In this document: positions 1 to 9,868 of the stretch, piece by piece
How positions within the stretch are numbered: the stretch's first letter is position 1
Layout: every line of letters starts with the position of its first letter
Origin: Azolla caroliniana
Lineage: Eukaryota; Polypodiophyta
DNA length: 64,000 nt
Assembly (NCBI GenBank): GCA_043228905.1
Contig: JBHGNT010000013.1
Location: 10,540,001 to 10,604,000 of the forward strand
Direction of reading: 5' to 3'
Notes under the pieces: generated by a model
What the model was told of the DNA's origin: nothing
The model's input: only the letters and a program-made list of their open reading frames with translations
Database searches by the model: none
Made by a program: the position numbers and the translations under genes

Positions 1-1277
1 TCGAAGGAGCGAATGATGCGGCGCCAGAATCGGCACACAAGGACTTCCCGGTATGGGAACAGGCGGCAAGCAGGGTGATGTACTGCTTCGCGTCCAGTGT
101 CGGTGATTAGCTGCTCAGCCACATCCGTGACGCCAAGACACCGAAGGATGCTTGGGGGAACCTGAAAAAGGTTTTCGCCGCAAGCACCACTACCCGGAAG
201 CTGCAACTCAGACAGGAGTTGAGCAATGTTCGGTAGAAGAACATGTCCGTGGCAGACTACACGGGCCGGATAAAGGAGATCTGCGACTCGCTCGCCTCTA
301 TCAATGTTACCGTAGAGGAAGACGAGATGGTGCAGGTATGTCTCGGAGGCCTGGCGTCCAAGTTCGGAGCGTTCCAGACTGCGGTGTGTACAAGGGAGAA
401 TACCCCCTCATTCTTCGACTTACAGTCAATGCTCCTTGTAGGGGAGAACCATGCCGGTGCATCTAACAGTGCATCCCCGGACAACCGAATGTTGTACATG
501 GGAACGGATCGGCTCCGTGGGCGTGGTGGAAGAGGTGGGTCGGCACGCAATGGAGGCGGCCGGCAAGAGCAGGAACAGAGGCACTATGAGCGTGCCGACA
601 GTAGTTCCGGGACTTCCACAAGCAGGGGGAGTCAAGGCGGTGCCGGAGGCCGGCAAGACAAATCTGCTACGGAATGCTGGTACTGTGGCAAAAAGGGCCA
701 CAAGGAAAGCGAGTGCTGGAGAAAGTGTGCCGATTCGGACAAATCCGGATCCGGCAAGACCGGTAAGGATGGCCGGCAAAACTCGCACTACGCAAACGGA
801 TCAGGAGGATCCGGAACCGGAAAGGCCGGTAAGGGGCCAGCCTTGGTGATGAATCACAAGGCAAACTCAATGAAGAAGACCACTTCCAAAACGGAGGAAG
901 TGTGGTATGTTGATTCCGACGCGTCGAACCACATGACGAGCCACAAAGAGTGGTTCTCCTTTCTGGAGAAACCGGATCAACCAGGAGTAGTCAAAACCGG
1001 AGACGACACTCCTCACCCAATCGTGCACGTCGGAGAAGTCCCTCTAAGCCACGTCGGACAGAAAGGGAAGCTGATGAACGTATTACACGTTCCAACAATC
1101 ACGAAGAACCTGGTGTCCGTCGGTCAGATTATCGACCAGGGGATGCATGTGCGGTTTACGCACCTCGGGTGCTTCATTGAGGATGAGGGCGAAGTCATTG
1201 CGCAAGGGCGCAGAGACAGGAGGATGTTTATCCTCAACACCAATGACTTAGGCACCGCTCTGTTCGCGGAACGATAG
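1..1277 (+). pseudogene. copia A gag and protease
   Basis: One frame runs through the capsid-like region, whose clear part reads LLSHIRDAKTPKDAWGNL at 111-164, then a CCHC zinc knuckle (CWYCGKKGHKESECW, about 679-723) and an aspartic-protease site (YVDSDASNHM, about 910-939). Copia proteases normally have D-S/T-G-A; here the glycine is aspartate, which should impair catalysis. The frame is interrupted by TAG at 108 and 234 and ends at TAG 1275-1277, after which the same frame continues into integrase. The stops therefore interrupt one ancestral gag-pol frame. The first in-frame ATG after the second stop is at 243, but the true start is upstream of the window. Confidence 0.85.
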
Positions 1278-1770
1278 AAGGTCGAGTCGGACATCGACCT
1301 GTGGCACAAGCGGATAGGCCACATCAACTACCGGAGGCTTCAAGACCTGCAAACGAAACAAGTCGTTTTCGGTTTGCCGAAGTTCAGCGGCCGGAGAGCC
1401 GAAATTTGTGAAGCCTGCCAACTTGGGAAGCAACACCGGCTTCCATTCCCCACCGAACGGAACCGGAGCCGTAACAAGCTCGATCTCATCCATTCGGATG
1501 TGTGGGGACCGGCAAAAAGTGTAAGCCTTGGCGGGAGCCGATACTTCGTCTCCTTCATCGACGACTTTACTCGACATACTTGGATCTACCTCATTGAGCG
1601 GAAGAGCGAAGTCTTCGACTGTTTTCGGAGCCTCTAGAAGATGATGGAACGGGAATCGGAGAGGAAGATCAAATGCCTTCGGTCGGATGGCGGAAAGGAA
1701 TATTTTTCCGGCCAATTCACTAGTTATCTACAACAGAAGGGAATTCGGTGAGAGTTCAGCTGCAGATACA
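1278..1770 (+). pseudogene. copia A integrase, zinc-binding and catalytic core
   Basis: After the stop at 1275 the frame resumes with LWHKRIGHINYRRL (H-x3-H) and CEACQLGKQ (C-x2-C), the HHCC module of retroviral-type integrases. The first catalytic Asp is in DLIHSDVWGP; the aromatic strand FIDDFTRHTWIY follows. A TAG at 1635 breaks the frame, which goes on to the second catalytic Asp in RSDGGKEYFS. Near 1765 the frame shifts; the catalytic Glu (GVAERKNRT) lies in the next frame. Integrase inserts the cDNA into the genome. This copy would make only fragments. Confidence 0.85.
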
Positions 1771-3395
1771 CACCGGAGCAAAATGGTGTGGCCGAAAGGA
1801 AGAACCGGACACTCGTCGAAGCGGCAAGGGCAATGCTGGAGGAGAAGAGTATGCCCCGGTTCTACTGGGCGGAGGCGGTCCAGACGGCCGTCTACATACA
1901 AAACCGCATTGGTGACAAGGTGTCAGCTCATGAGCTGTATTTCGGGCGCAAGCCGAACTTAAGACACGTTCGGATATTCGGCAGCATAGCGTATGTGCAT
2001 GTGCCGGATCAGAAGCGGAGAAAGCTGGATGCAAAATCGGAAAAATGCATCCTAGTCGGCTATGCTCAAGAGCAAAAGGGGTATAAGTGCTATAACCCCC
2101 GGACGAAGGAAGTCCGAGTTAGCCGGGATGTCGAGTTCGATGAATCGGCATCTTGGTACTCCGTACCGACTCCGACTTCCGCTCCCGACCCAATGCCGAA
2201 AGATCAGGCCAGTGAGCCTGAATCAGTCCTGTCAGAGGATGGTGAAGACGGGACTCAAGATGAGATTCCGGAATCGTTTCGGTTGAGTGGACCGAACGAG
2301 CGACTGAGTCGTTTAGACCAGTCGGATGAAGAGACAACAAGTGGTGGAGACTCTGCCGTGCTCTCCCCGCGCAAGGAACCGAGGAAACGGTTCACGTGCA
2401 AAGAGAAAGGGAAGAGGAAGATGCCGGAATTCGAAACCGGCAATGATGAGTCGGATTGGTGCGTATCCGACTCCGGAAAGGAGAAAGGCGGATCTTCGGC
2501 AACGAAGACCGAACTGGCCAAGAAGGGCCTCAAATCAGGTGACGGTGCGTTGCGCCGATCAACCCGCCAGAAGGATCCCGTCATACGGTACGGGTACAAT
2601 GAATACATGGCGCATCATTATGTGTACATGACTAAGGTGACAGAAGTGCGTGAGCCGGAGAGCTACGCAGAAGCGGCAAAGGACGCAAATTGGTGTGCCG
2701 CTATGGACGAAGAAATGCGGGCACTCGATGCCAACGAAACCTGGGACCTAGTTGATCCTCCCCGTCACTGTAAACCGATCGGATGCAAGTGGGTGTACAA
2801 GGTCAAGTACAACGTCGACGGTTCTGTTAACCGGTACAAAGCCCGGTTAGTGGCAAAGGGATACGTGCAGACCCATGGAATCGACTACGACGAGACCTTC
2901 GCTCCTGTGGCGAAGATGACGACGGTTCGTGTGGTACTGGCGGTTGCTGCGGCAAGGGGGTGGCATCTTCACCAGATGGATGTGAAGAACGCCTTCCTTC
3001 AAGGAGAGCTTGAAGAAGAAGTCTTTATGACTCAGCCCCCCGGATTTCAATCGGAGATGAACGAGTCGGCGGTATGCCGACTGAAGAAATCGCTTTACGG
3101 CTTGAAGCAAGCCCCCCGAGCCTGGAACACGAAGATCACGCACCGGTTGCGTAAGCTGGGGTTTGCTGTCTCTAAGTCGGACTCTTCGTTGTTCATCCGG
3201 CAAGGCTCTGACGGTCCGGTATGTATACTCTTGTATGTGGATGATTTAGTCATCACCGGACCGGGTCTTCCCGAAATCAACCGCGTCAAGTCCCGGTTGT
3301 CGGACGCATTCGAAATGAAGGACCTGGGGGACCTTCATTATTTTCTTGGGATCGAAGTGATCGGGACCCCCGACAGCATATTGCTCTCACAATGA
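1771..3395 (+). pseudogene. copia A integrase C-terminus and reverse transcriptase
   Basis: The longest open frame of this element. It starts at the integrase catalytic Glu (GVAERKNRTLVEAARAM), continues through the IRIFGSIAYVHVP-like C-terminal integrase region and an acidic linker, and then the copia reverse transcriptase: GCKWVYKVKYNVDGS, YKARLVAKGYVQ, DETFAPVAKMTTVR, QMDVKNAFLQGEL, SLYGLKQAPRAW and the catalytic LLYVDDLVITG. The frame ends at TGA 3393-3395, and homologous sequence continues immediately after it, so the stop is a point lesion (CGA to TGA would explain it). The polymerase motifs themselves look intact. Confidence 0.9.
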
Positions 3396-4150
3396 CATTA
3401 CATGTTGAATATCCTGTATAAGTTCGGCATGACGGATTGCCGACCTGTCTCCACACCCCTGGACCGGAACCAAAAGCTCTGTCCCAACTCCGGACTGGCC
3501 TGCAATGAGAAACGGTTTCGACAGGTTGTGGGAAGCCTGATCTACTTAACCATCACCCGACCCGACATCAGCTATCCGGTCGGCATGGTAAGTCAGTTCA
3601 TGCAGAAGCCGACCATGGAGCACCTTCAGGCACTAAGGACCGGGGACTGCTATACCGGCGAGGTATACCAGAAGACCTTGTCGGTTACACCGATGCTGAC
3701 TGGGCCGGCGATGCGTCTGATCACCGCTCCACTTCCGGATACATGTTCTTTATAGGTAGCGCGGTCGTTGCGTGGAGCAGCAAGAAGCAGCCCACAGTGG
3801 CTTTGTCAAGCACTGAGGCTGAGTACTGAGCCGCTACTGTTGCCACTTGTGAAGCCATCTGGCTTCGGCGACTGCTGCGAGACTTGCGGATCAAGGTGCG
3901 AACCCCGATCCCGATTTACTGCGATAACATGAGCAACCTGTAGCTCGCCAGGAACCCTGTGTTCCATGCTCGCACAAAGCACATCGAGGTGCACTACCAC
4001 TTCGCGCGTGAGCGGGTCCTGAGCGGTGAAGTTGACCTACGGTATGTTCATACGGATCGGCAAGTTGCCGACATCTTCACCAAGCCGCTCGGATCGGACA
4101 AGTTGCAGCACTTTACCGACATGCTTGGTATTCAGCATCTCGACGTGCCG
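3396..4150 (+). pseudogene. copia A reverse transcriptase thumb and RNase H
   Basis: The same frame continues past 3395 with FGMTDCRPVSTPLD and VVGSLIYLTITRPDISYPVG, then shifts near 3650. RNase H follows as GYTDADWAGDASD, GSAVVAWSSKKQPTVALSS and TEAEY, broken by TGA 3827, and IYCDNMSNL, broken by TAG 3941. The C-terminal block HARTKHIEVHYHFARERVL and DIFTKPLGSDKLQHF is the typical end of copia RNase H. It would degrade the RNA strand of the RNA-DNA hybrid during reverse transcription. Three breaks make it inactive. Confidence 0.87.
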
Positions 4151-4816
4151 CACATGAGGGGGAGAAGCAAGGGCAAAGTCTCTACCGAAACTGGCAAAGG
4201 CAAAAAACTGTTGAGCCCGTCGGTAAGAGGAGAGCCGGAAGAAGAAGAGTTGTGCACTCAGGAAGAGAAGTGCATGCTGTGCGGAGGTCATCACGACGGT
4301 ACTGACCATGATGCGGAGTCGAATGGAGAATTCGATTTCGGTTCACCGGTTGAAGAAGCCGAGGGAAGCATGGAGAAGGCCAAGACTCGGAAGTGGTCCG
4401 ATGTGGTGAGAGGCCTGAAGTCGGAAGTCGAATCAGAGTGTACCGATTCGGACAAGAGCTAGAACGAGTCGGAGACAGCTGACTCGGATCAACAGATGGA
4501 CCCGGATGAGTCGGATCGACTAAAGGCCAAGGGGACACGGACACAGCGGAAGTCGATGCCATCGTGGGAAAACCGACGGATCGGCAAGCGCCGGAGTCAC
4601 AGCAACGTGAGTGCTGAGATGGGCCTATTGAGCAGACATGCCAACCGAGAGGGTCAAGGCGCGCAGAACCAAAGGGTTCGCGGCAAACGGGACCGGACTG
4701 GACGAGGAGCGCGAGCAAGGCGGAGTGACGCCAGGAGGAGTCGGTTGAAAGAACCGACTGCCACAGAGGTCGACACTACGACCCCACCTCAGGTTGAGCT
4801 TGAGGGGGAGTGTTGA
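4151..4816 (+). pseudogene. copia A extra C-terminal reading frame beyond RNase H
   Basis: The frame does not close after the RNase H block as is usual in copia elements. It runs on for about 220 codons, interrupted only by TAG 4460-4462, and ends with TGA 4814-4816 inside the first bases of the 3' LTR. The predicted segment is hydrophilic, rich in E, K, R and S, and has one C-x2-C-x3-H-H cluster (CMLCGGHHDGTDHD) that might bind zinc. I do not recognise it. It could be a lineage-specific extension of Pol or a captured fragment; the long frame through GC-rich DNA could also be partly chance. Confidence 0.45.
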
Positions 4817-5074
4817 GCGGCAAGCTCAAACCAGAGCCGGATCGACTGAATAAGCCGGACCCAGTAAGCGAGACGGATCGGGCGAAACGGATCGGTATAA
4901 CGGTGAGCAACCGAACCGGCAAGCAGTGGAGGCCGGGTGCAATCCGTAACCGGCAGTCCAATCGGAAGCCTAGAATAGGATAGACTACTAGGTATCTATA
5001 GTCTCGTAGTAAGTGTCAGATGCTCGTGTAAGCATTGAAGTACATGGTACTTCTGTCAGTCCCAAGAGGACTTG

Positions 5075-5082
5075 TATAAATA
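5075..5082 (+). promoter_or_regulatory. TATA box in the copia A LTR
   Basis: TATAAATA within the LTR, correctly placed upstream of the probable R region. Inferred from position and sequence only. Confidence 0.5.
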
Positions 5083-5139
5083 GTGCTACTTAGCACAGTG
5101 TGTAAATAGAGTCTTAATATAATTTTGAAATTACGTTCT

Positions 5140-5140
<1 letters not shown>

Positions 5141-5204
<64 letters not shown>
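5141..5204. repeat. (CT)n microsatellite
   Basis: About 32 uninterrupted CT units inside the 3' end of the copia A LTR. Similar GA runs occur in the gypsy LTRs and in the MITE at 50 kb. Confidence 0.95.
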
Positions 5205-5207
<3 letters not shown>

Positions 5208-5261
5208 GTTCTTTGTTTTATGCTTCCGCAAACACTCACGTTTTCATGAACAAACTCGGCC

Positions 5262-5545
5262 AAGGCCGAGACCGGATGAGTAGTACCCGGCTACTGAGAG
5301 TCGGATGATGCAGACCCGGTGAAGAACGGATGAGGAGTACCCGGCTACGGAGAGCCGGATGATGCAGACCCGATGAAGACCGGATGAGGAGTACCCGGCT
5401 ACGGAGAGCCGGATGATGCAGACCCGGTGAAGACCGGATGAGGAGTACTTGGCTACGGAGAGCCGGATGATGCAGACCCGGTGAGGACCGGATGAGGAGT
5501 ACCCGGCTACGGAGAGCCGGATGGTGCTGACCCGGTGAGGAATGC
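5262..5545 (+). repeat. 54-bp tandem repeat in the LTR of copia B
   Basis: About five copies of a 54-bp unit containing ACCGGATGAGGAGTACCCGG and GAGAGCCGGATGATGCAGAC. The period is a multiple of three, so both strands stay open over the array; those frames are repeat artefacts. It lies upstream of the TATA box of the following LTR, where U3 enhancer repeats would sit. The B' LTR at 12.6 kb lacks it. Confidence 0.85.
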
Positions 5546-5630
5546 TCACCGGACGAAGAGACATATTCGTAAATATGTTTCTGAGAGCCCATCGAGGCTA
5601 TATTTGTAAATAGCCGAAAAGTCATATTAG

Positions 5631-5638
5631 TATAAATA
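5631..5638 (+). promoter_or_regulatory. TATA box in the copia B LTR
   Basis: TATAAATA about 370 bp before the LTR end; assignment from position only. Confidence 0.45.
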
Positions 5639-6001
5639 TGACTTAGGGCAAACTTTTAGGTTGTTGTTGTTATTCTTGTTGGTGCAAGAAAAGAGAGAGC
5701 GCGTAACTGTGTACAGAGAGAGAGAGAAAGAGGTTGTTGCCTCTGCTGTAACCGCCGCCTGTGGCGAAGATCGTGAGCACAAGGTCGTTGCCTCCGTGAA
5801 CTCACTGTTGTACATTCTAGCATAGTGATAGTTTGCAGCCTGTGGGCTGCCGTGGTTTTTCCCTCTTTGGGATTTCCACGTAAACATCCTGTGCACTCGC
5901 TTCTTCTTCATGTCGTGTTTTATTTCCCGTTTTTCTGTCGATGATTCTAAGCTCGGTTGTGGCCGAGCGTTGTGCAAAAGGAGCCTTGAGTTCCCGTCAA
6001 G

Positions 6002-6018
6002 TGGTATCAGAGCGAAAC
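6002..6018 (+). promoter_or_regulatory. tRNA primer-binding site of copia B
   Basis: TGGTATCAGAGCGAAAC lies two bases after the LTR. TGGTATCAGAGC is complementary to the 3' end of initiator tRNA-Met and is the usual primer site of plant copia elements. Confidence 0.9.
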
Positions 6019-6028
6019 AACACAGCAA

Positions 6029-7192
6029 ATGGACGAATCGTTTGGCGGCATGTTCAAGCTCACTGGCTCCAACTATTCGGTATGGAAGTCGAGGATGAGG
6101 GACATGCTCGTGGTTAAAGACCTCTGGCTGCCGGTTCAGTTCGGGGACAAGAGACCGGACAAAATCGACGCCGCGATATGGGAGGTGATGCACATGAAGA
6201 CAACGGCGTACATACGGTGCTTCATCGACATGAGCCTGTACAACAACTTCAATGAAGAGAGCAAGGCTCATGAGCTCTGGGAGAAGATCGGCATAATGTT
6301 TCAAAACAAAAATGTTGTCAATCAGGTTTCGGTATTCCGAAAGCTAGTAAGACTCCGGTACCAAGATGGCTCCAGCATGGTGGAGCACATGAATGCCTTC
6401 CAGGGGCTGATTCACCAGGCAACTTCATTGGAAGTACCTCTCGCCGACGAGGTACTAGCGCTACTTCTGCTCGGTTCCCTCCCGGATAACTGGGAGACGT
6501 TGGTTGTCACTTTGGGCAACGCCGGGCCGGAAGGAAAGCGGTCATCCCTAGCAAGAGTAAAGTTGAGCTTGCTAGATGAGGAGGCGCGTAGGAAAGATAA
6601 AGATACGAGCTCCGATTCCAAAGCGCTCCTTACCGAATCGGAACGCGGAAGACATAGAAACCGTAGTCCCCAGAACCGGGAGAAGTCGGGGACACGGTCA
6701 AAGTCAAGGGGAAGGCCTACTTGCTTCTATTGCGGCAAGCAGGGACACTTCCAAAAGAACTGTCGGCATTTCCGAAAGGAGAAGGAAACTGACGGTACCG
6801 ATTTGAAGTGGACCCCGGACCGGAACGGTAAAGACAGGAGGGGGCCAGACCGGAAGGGAACAACGGCAATCGCGGCAAGTGAAGAAGAGTTGATGCTCAT
6901 CACCGAGGAGAGTGAGATAAACCTTGCCGGCGACGAGATGACCTGGGTGGTAGACTCTGGAGCGTCGTTCCACGTTACCCCGAAGCGAAAATGCTTCTCA
7001 TCCTGCTCAACCGGTGATCACGGCTGTGTCCGAATGGGAAATGAAGGTACATGCCGAATTGTCGGCATAGGAGACGTGTGGCTGACAACACCAACCGGAT
7101 GCAAGTTCCTGCTGAAGGATGTCCGACACGTTCCGGAGGTTCGACTGAACCTGATGAGGGCTACACGGGTACCATCCGGAATGGCGTCATGA
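6029..7192 (+). pseudogene. copia B gag and protease
   Basis: The ATG lies 11 bases after the primer-binding site and starts MDESFGGMFKLTGSNYSVW, the usual beginning of a copia Gag. The capsid-like part has LVRLRYQDGSSMVEHMNAF and LLLLGSLPDNWETLV; a CCHC knuckle (CFYCGKQGHFQKNC) and an intact protease site (WVVDSGASFHVTP) follow. The frame ends at 7192 after a deletion of about 17 bp near 7155 relative to the inverted copy, which shifts the frame before integrase. Gag alone could still be made from this copy. Confidence 0.88.
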
Positions 7193-8373
7193 AGCTCAGC
7201 AAAGGGAGCCTGATTGTGGCTCGGGCCTGGAAAGTAAACACATTCTACCTGATGAGTGCCCGGTTATGCCCGGAAGAAGTGAACATGGCTTCCGACACTG
7301 CCGGTGAGCTGTGGCACAAGAGGCTATGTCATATGAATGAAAAGGGGATGAAGAGGCTTGCAGACGACAACCTCATTCCAGTGAAGAACGTGCACTTAGA
7401 GAAGTACACTGATTGTCTGGCCGGTAAGCAGAACCGGACCTCCTTCCGACCAAGGCCACCGATGAGACGGAATGCACCACTTGAGTTGGTGCATACGGAT
7501 GTGTGTCAAGTAGACACGAAGTCACATGCCGGAGCGCACTACTTCGTGACGTTCATAGATGACCACAGCCGGAAGTTGTGGGCCACACCGTTGAAGACGA
7601 AGGATCAGGTGTTATCCATCTTCAAAGAGCTCCACGCGAGTGTGGAAAGAGAAATCGGCCGGAAGCTGAAGGCGGTTCAGGCAGATAATGGAGGAGAATA
7701 CCGGGGGTAGTTCGAGGAGTACTGCCGCTCGAAGGGAATCCGGCTCGAATTTACAGTCCCGAAGACGCCGGAACTAAACGGACTGGCTGAGAGGATGAAC
7801 CGGACCATAATGGAGAGGGTCCGAAGTATGCTAGCGCATGCAAAACTACCCAAGAAGTTTTGGGCTGAGGCACTGTCGACGGCGACATATGTGATAAATA
7901 GATCACCCTCAGTACCCTTGGATGGAGACATGCCACAGAGAGTGTGGACCGGTAAGGAAGTATCCTACCGGCATCTGAAGGTGTTCGGGTGTCTCGCGTA
8001 CGTGCATATAGCTAAGGACCGGAGAGGAAAGTTAGATCCAAAGACCCGGCCATGCATATTCCTCGGTTACGGTGACGATGAGTTCGGCTACCGAGTGTGG
8101 GACCTGGTCGACAAGAAGGTATTCCGGAGTCGAGATATTATCTTCATGGAGAACAAGACGCTCGCCGACTCGGAGTCAGAGAAGAAGATAATGAACTTCG
8201 AGTCGACCGGTAAGGATAGTCTCTACAATGAGCAGACCCAACCGGCAAGAGACCGGTTAGCACTTGAGGAACCAGCCGGTTACGGTGAGGATACCGAACC
8301 GGCAGAAGAAGAAGTAGAGGAAGCTGAAACCGGAACCGGCCAAGACCCCGAATCGGATTCGGATGAAGAGTAG
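7193..8373 (+). pseudogene. copia B integrase
   Basis: The frame entered after the deletion encodes ELWHKRLCHMNEKGMKRLA (H-x3-H), CLAGKQNRT in place of a full C-x2-C, LVHTDVCQVDTKSHAGAHYF and FIDDHSRKLWATPL, then QADNGGEYRG before TAG 7708. The next segment has NGLAERMNRTIMERVRSML (catalytic Glu) and HLKVFGCLAYVHI, then an acidic tail ending DPESDSDEE at TAG 8371. In the inverted copy the 7708 and 8371 stops are CAG codons, so both are point lesions. Confidence 0.88.
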
Positions 8374-8677
8374 ATGGATGAGCCGGTCACCAAAGCCCAG
8401 AGACGGAGATATCCTCTCAGAGAGAGAAGGGCGCCCCGAAGATTTCCGGATACAGAGCATGTTCTGCTGACCAATGAGGGGGAGCCGGAAAGCTTCGAAG
8501 AAGCGAAGGATGACACCCACAACCGAAAATGGTTAAGTGTCATGCAGGACGAGATGGATTCCCTGCATGAGAACCATACGTACGAATTGGTGGAGTTGCC
8601 GAAAGGAAAGCGGGCACTCCGAAACAAGTGGGTGTACAAGTTGAAACCGGGAGATGTCGGCAACCCCCCGAGACACA
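8374..8677 (+). pseudogene. copia B reverse transcriptase, N-terminal fragment
   Basis: Encodes RRRYPLRERRAPRRFPDTEH, WLSVMQDEMDSLHENHTYEL and ALRNKWVYKLKPGDVGNPPR, the start of a copia reverse transcriptase. At CGAGACACA the sequence turns into the reverse complement of the same family. The frame reads on past this point only as antisense. Polymerase motifs, including YVDD, are missing. Confidence 0.85.
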
Positions 8678-8780
8678 GCACCGTCCGGATGGAGGTCATC
8701 TTTACTACCGGGGCAAATATCTCGTCGAAGTCTATGCCCTTCTTCTGCTGGAACCCCTTCACCACGATCCTGGCTTTGTG
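8678..8780. other. centre of the copia B/B' palindrome
   Basis: The two arms meet at GAGACAC/GTGTCTC. About 100 bp between them are single-copy reverse-transcriptase sequence read on the minus strand (GFQQKKGIDFDEIFAPVVKM). The short self-complementary match at the joint suits strand switching or fold-back copying. Confidence 0.7.
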
Positions 8781-9051
8781 TCTCGGGGGGTTGCCGGCAT
8801 CTCCCGGTTTCAACTTGTACACCCACTTGTTTCGGAGTGCCCGCTTTCTTTTCGGCAACTCCACCAATTCGTATGTATGGTTCTCATGCAGGGAATCCAT
8901 CTCGTCCTGCATGGCACTTAACCATTTTCGGCTGTGGGTGTCATCCTTCGCTTCTTCGAAGCTTTCTGGCTCCCCCTCATCGGTCAGCAGAACATGCTCT
9001 GTATCCGGAAATCTCCGGAGCGCCCTTCTCTCTCTGAGAGGATATCTCCGA

Positions 9052-9151
9052 NNNNNNNNNNNNNNNNNNNNNNNNNNNNNNNNNNNNNNNNNNNNNNNNN
9101 NNNNNNNNNNNNNNNNNNNNNNNNNNNNNNNNNNNNNNNNNNNNNNNNNNN
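9052..9151. other. assembly gap of 100 N
   Basis: Exactly 100 N, the usual convention for a gap of unknown size. It falls inside a palindrome where short-read assembly often fails. Confidence 0.99.
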
Positions 9152-9152
9152 A

Positions 9153-9843
9153 CGGATGAAGAGTAGATGGATGAGCCGGTCACCAAAGCCCAGAGACGGA
9201 GATATCCTCTCAGAGAGAGAAGGGCGCCCCGAAGATTTCCGGATACAGAGCATGTTCTGCTGACCAATGAGGGGGAGCCGGAAAGCTTCGAAGAAGCGAA
9301 GGATGACACCCACAACCGAAAATGGTTAAGTGTCATGCAGGACGAGATGGATTCCCTGCATGAGAACCATACGTACGAATTGGTGGAGTTGCCGAAAGGA
9401 AAGCGGGCACTCCGAAACAAGTGGGTGTACAAGTTGAAACCGGGAGATGTCGGCAACCCCCCGAGACACAGCACCGTCCGGATGGAGGTCATCTTTACTA
9501 CCGGGGCAAATATCTCGTCGAAGTCTATGCCCTTCTTCTGCTGGAACCCCTTCACCACGATCCTGGCTTTGTGTCTCGGGGGGTTGCCGGCATCTCCCGG
9601 TTTCAACTTGTACACCCACTTGTTTCGGAGTGCCCGCTTTCTTTTCGGCAACTCCACCAATTCGTATGTATGGTTCTCATGCAGGGAATCCATCTCGTCC
9701 TGCATGGCACTTAACCATTTTCGGCTGTGGGTGTCATCCTTCGCTTCTTCGAAGCTTTCTGGCTCCCCCTCATCGGTCAGCAGAACATGCTCTGTATCCG
9801 GAAATCTCCGGAGCGCCCTTCTCTCTCTGAGAGGATATCTCCG
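9153..9843. repeat. 691-bp duplicate of 8360-9050 across the gap, probably an assembly artefact
   Basis: Bases 8360-9050 and 9153-9843 read the same, at an offset of 793. Each copy contains the palindrome centre. The simplest reading is that two contigs ended in the same sequence and were joined without merging. A real tandem duplication of the palindrome centre is possible but less likely. Confidence 0.8.
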
Positions 9844-9868
9844 TCTCTGGGTTTCGGTGGCCGGCTAA
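9471..9868 (-). pseudogene. copia B' reverse transcriptase, N-terminal fragment
   Basis: On the minus strand this gives MQDEMDSLHENHTYELVELP, ALRNKWVYKLKPGDAGNPPR, KARIVVKGFQQKKGIDFDEI and FAPVVKMTSIRTVL. It extends about 35 codons further into the polymerase than the B arm, then meets the palindrome joint. A TAG replaces Glu or Gln just after the integrase tail. The same segment also appears left of the gap at about 8680-9050. Confidence 0.8.

Larger units (their letters stand above)
1..5234 (+). mobile_element. Ty1/copia LTR retrotransposon A, 5'-truncated by the window edge, degenerate
   Basis: Coding order is gag, protease, integrase, reverse transcriptase, RNase H, which defines the copia superfamily. 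The 5' LTR lies outside the window. The 3' end has a polypurine tract at 4802-4810 directly followed by a TGTTGAG LTR start. Premature stops sit at 108, 234, 1275, 1635, 3393, 3827, 3941 and 4460 (six TAG, two TGA, no TAA), with frame shifts near 1765 and 3650. This pattern suits an old insertion that decayed by C-to-T change. The element is GC-richer than its AT-rich surroundings. It is not autonomous in this state. Confidence 0.92.
4811..5234 (+). repeat. 3' LTR of copia A
   Basis: Begins TGTTGAG immediately after the purine tract and ends in CA at about 5234 (end approximate, since the partner LTR is outside the window). It carries a TATA box at 5075-5080 and a long CT run near its 3' end. 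Confidence 0.75.
5239..6000 (+). repeat. 5' LTR of copia B (outer boundary uncertain)
   Basis: The inner end ...CCGTCA lies two bases before the primer-binding site. The outer end is not clear because the B' LTR is shorter and diverges upstream of GGTGCAAGAA (about 5680). It contains the 54-bp array, a TATAAATA at 5631 and a conserved CCACGTAAACATCCTG block. Parts of the U3/R region resemble the LTR of element D at 55 kb, so the two families are related. Confidence 0.6.
5239..8677 (+). mobile_element. Ty1/copia LTR retrotransposon B, left arm of a head-to-head pair
   Basis: Reads LTR, primer-binding site, gag, protease, integrase and the start of reverse transcriptase in the + direction, then stops abruptly at 8677, where an inverted copy of the same family begins. 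RNase H and the 3' LTR are absent. The family differs from element A in gag and LTR. The arm has a small deletion near 7155 relative to B' and TAG codons at 7708 and 8371 where B' keeps CAG. Confidence 0.88.

Noticed and set aside
5236-5625. Repetitive minus-strand frames with HHPALRSRVLLIRSS units
   Set aside because: They are translations of the 54-bp tandem repeat, which stays open in several frames because its period is a multiple of three.
8680-9159. Continuation of the + strand frame through the palindrome and N gap
   Set aside because: It is antisense of the B' reverse transcriptase and runs into N.
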